NCBI GenBank assembly: GCA_930989465.1
Contig: CAKNLX010000007.1
Coordinates: 1 to 42,885, forward strand
Source: an uncultured Lactobacillus sp.
GTDB taxonomy: Bacteria; Bacillota; Bacilli; Lactobacillales; Lactobacillaceae
DNA length: 42,885 nucleotides
Direction of reading: 5' to 3'
Part shown: piece by piece, positions 41,958-42,885 of the stretch
How the letters are laid out: every line of letters starts with the position of its first letter
Numbering within the stretch: position 1 is the first letter of the stretch
Notes under the pieces: generated by a model
Databases searched by the model: none
What the model was told of the DNA's origin: nothing
What the model saw: the letters and a program-made list of their open reading frames with translations, nothing else
Translations under genes and position numbers: made by a program

Positions 41958-42885
41958 GTTGCCCTATTCTCTTGGGAGAGGGGAGAGAAATAAAAGCATT
42001 AAAGACAGTGATGCTACAAATTGATAAAAATAAATAGATTTTGAAACAATGAATTGAAGATAATCTGGCTGTTTTGAATAGAATTTTGGGCTCTCATTGT
42101 CAACTGAAGCCAATTATGTTTAGGTTTCAGTTGATTAATAATGACTTACTTTAAAAGAATTTATGATTGTTCAAATAAAAAGTTATTTTTTATTCATTAT
42201 GTAATACGTAATTATGTAATTACGTAATTGTTAAAAATCAAACGCTGAATATTAAAAATAGAAAGATGATTAGCAAGTGTACTGTGGAGTAATAAAAGAA
42301 AAAAGCTTAGAAAAGCTATGAGACGTAGAGATTCTTTATAATATAAGGATTTTTATAAAGAATGAATGAAAATTAAAACAAAATATAAAATTTGTTCGAA
42401 CTTTATAAATCAGCAAAAATAGCTGTTTTGATAGGAACTTAGTTCTTGCTATCATTAAAATTATTGTTTTAAGTAATGCATAGCAAATATAATTTATCTA
42501 ATTAATTACCATTTATAGAAAACAAGTATAAAGAATATGGTCGTTAAAGGGATTATTTCATTAATAATGATTCAGCAAAATTTATATGACGAATTGCCTA
42601 TCCCTAAAATCATTATTAAATCAGCTGATCATGCCATTTTACTATGAATATCCCTATAATCAGCATGAAATTAGACCGATTTTTAGTCTGAGAATCTGTA
42701 TTAAATCTATTTATTATTATGGTAAAAATATCAGCGTATTAGCTTGATTAGCTAGTTATTGAATGTATATGGTATTTCACTTAAGCCTTTAAATTTTGTT
42801 AGAAATTAATCAATAGATCCATTGATTTAATTTTTTCGCCGATTGTAAAATCAAATTGAACACTTTAGAAAAATAAAAAGTCCAT
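41958..42885. other. gene-free AT-rich region
   Basis: About 930 bases with stops in all frames and no frame of 60 codons on either strand. Visible structure: a 12-bp stem TCAACTGAAGCC (42100-42111) with GGTTTCAGTTGA (42123-42134), an 8-base-period repeat at 42,199-42,229, and short frames such as MIQQNLYDELPIPKIIIKSA at 42,567 that look like decayed coding DNA. Source of the remnants not recognised. Confidence 0.5.
42199..42229. repeat. short tandem AYGTAATT repeats
   Basis: Four near copies of an 8-base unit (ATGTAAT, ACGTAATT, ATGTAATT, ACGTAATT). The last overlaps the 12-base palindrome AATTACGTAATT (42218-42229). Confidence 0.6.

Noticed and set aside
42100-42134. Intrinsic terminator
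   Set aside because: The stem is good but no T run follows on either strand.

Overview
The window reads as a low-GC Lactobacillus chromosome, most likely from the acidophilus/gasseri/johnsonii cluster. Evidence for this: AT-rich codon use, many TTG starts, SLAP-type cell-wall domains on two lysozymes, an LLH-type holin, an RqcH/FbpA gene, and the single-recombinase XerS typical of streptococci and some lactobacilli. Species cannot be fixed from the sequence alone.

Positions 1 to about 24,600 are the late half of a siphovirus prophage, all on the + strand. In order: DNA packaging (small and large terminase), head (portal, minor head protein, scaffold, capsid), head-tail connectors (connector, minor capsid 1, 2 and 3), tail tube, two tail-assembly proteins, a 1675-aa tape measure with two murein-hydrolase domains, distal tail protein, tail endopeptidase, baseplate proteins, then the lysis cassette (two small membrane proteins, holin, GH25 lysin). 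Integrase, repressor and replication genes lie outside the window to the left. The standout is a 1415-aa baseplate protein that joins a BppU-type attachment domain, four tandem jelly-roll-like modules and a CotH protein-kinase-like domain.

Positions 24,600-25,140 are a non-coding prophage/host junction with three successive terminators. Next comes a tight host operon at 25,146-32,809: an EbsA-like membrane protein, fhs, lspA, rluD, carA, carB. Both carbamoyl-phosphate synthase subunits are full length. However, CarA lacks the catalytic Cys and His of its glutaminase, and CarB lacks most ATP/metal-binding residues in both ATP-grasp halves. I read them as a retained pseudoenzyme pair, the most surprising finding in the host part.

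Positions 32,811-38,000 hold convergent rqcH (-), a MarR-like regulator (+) with a candidate operator on its promoter, a DegV-family lipid-binding protein (+), and xerS (-). Upstream of xerS is a candidate ~210-nt small RNA on the - strand, with promoter, long hairpin and terminator.

Positions 38,000-42,885 hold an acidic unknown protein, a lipoprotein, a small membrane protein split by a one-base frameshift, a secreted GH25 lysozyme with SLAP domains that is a paralogue of the prophage lysin, and a GlsB/YeaQ-type membrane protein. The last ~900 bases carry no gene I can support, only short repeats and a hairpin. No tRNA, rRNA, CRISPR array or intact IS element was seen.
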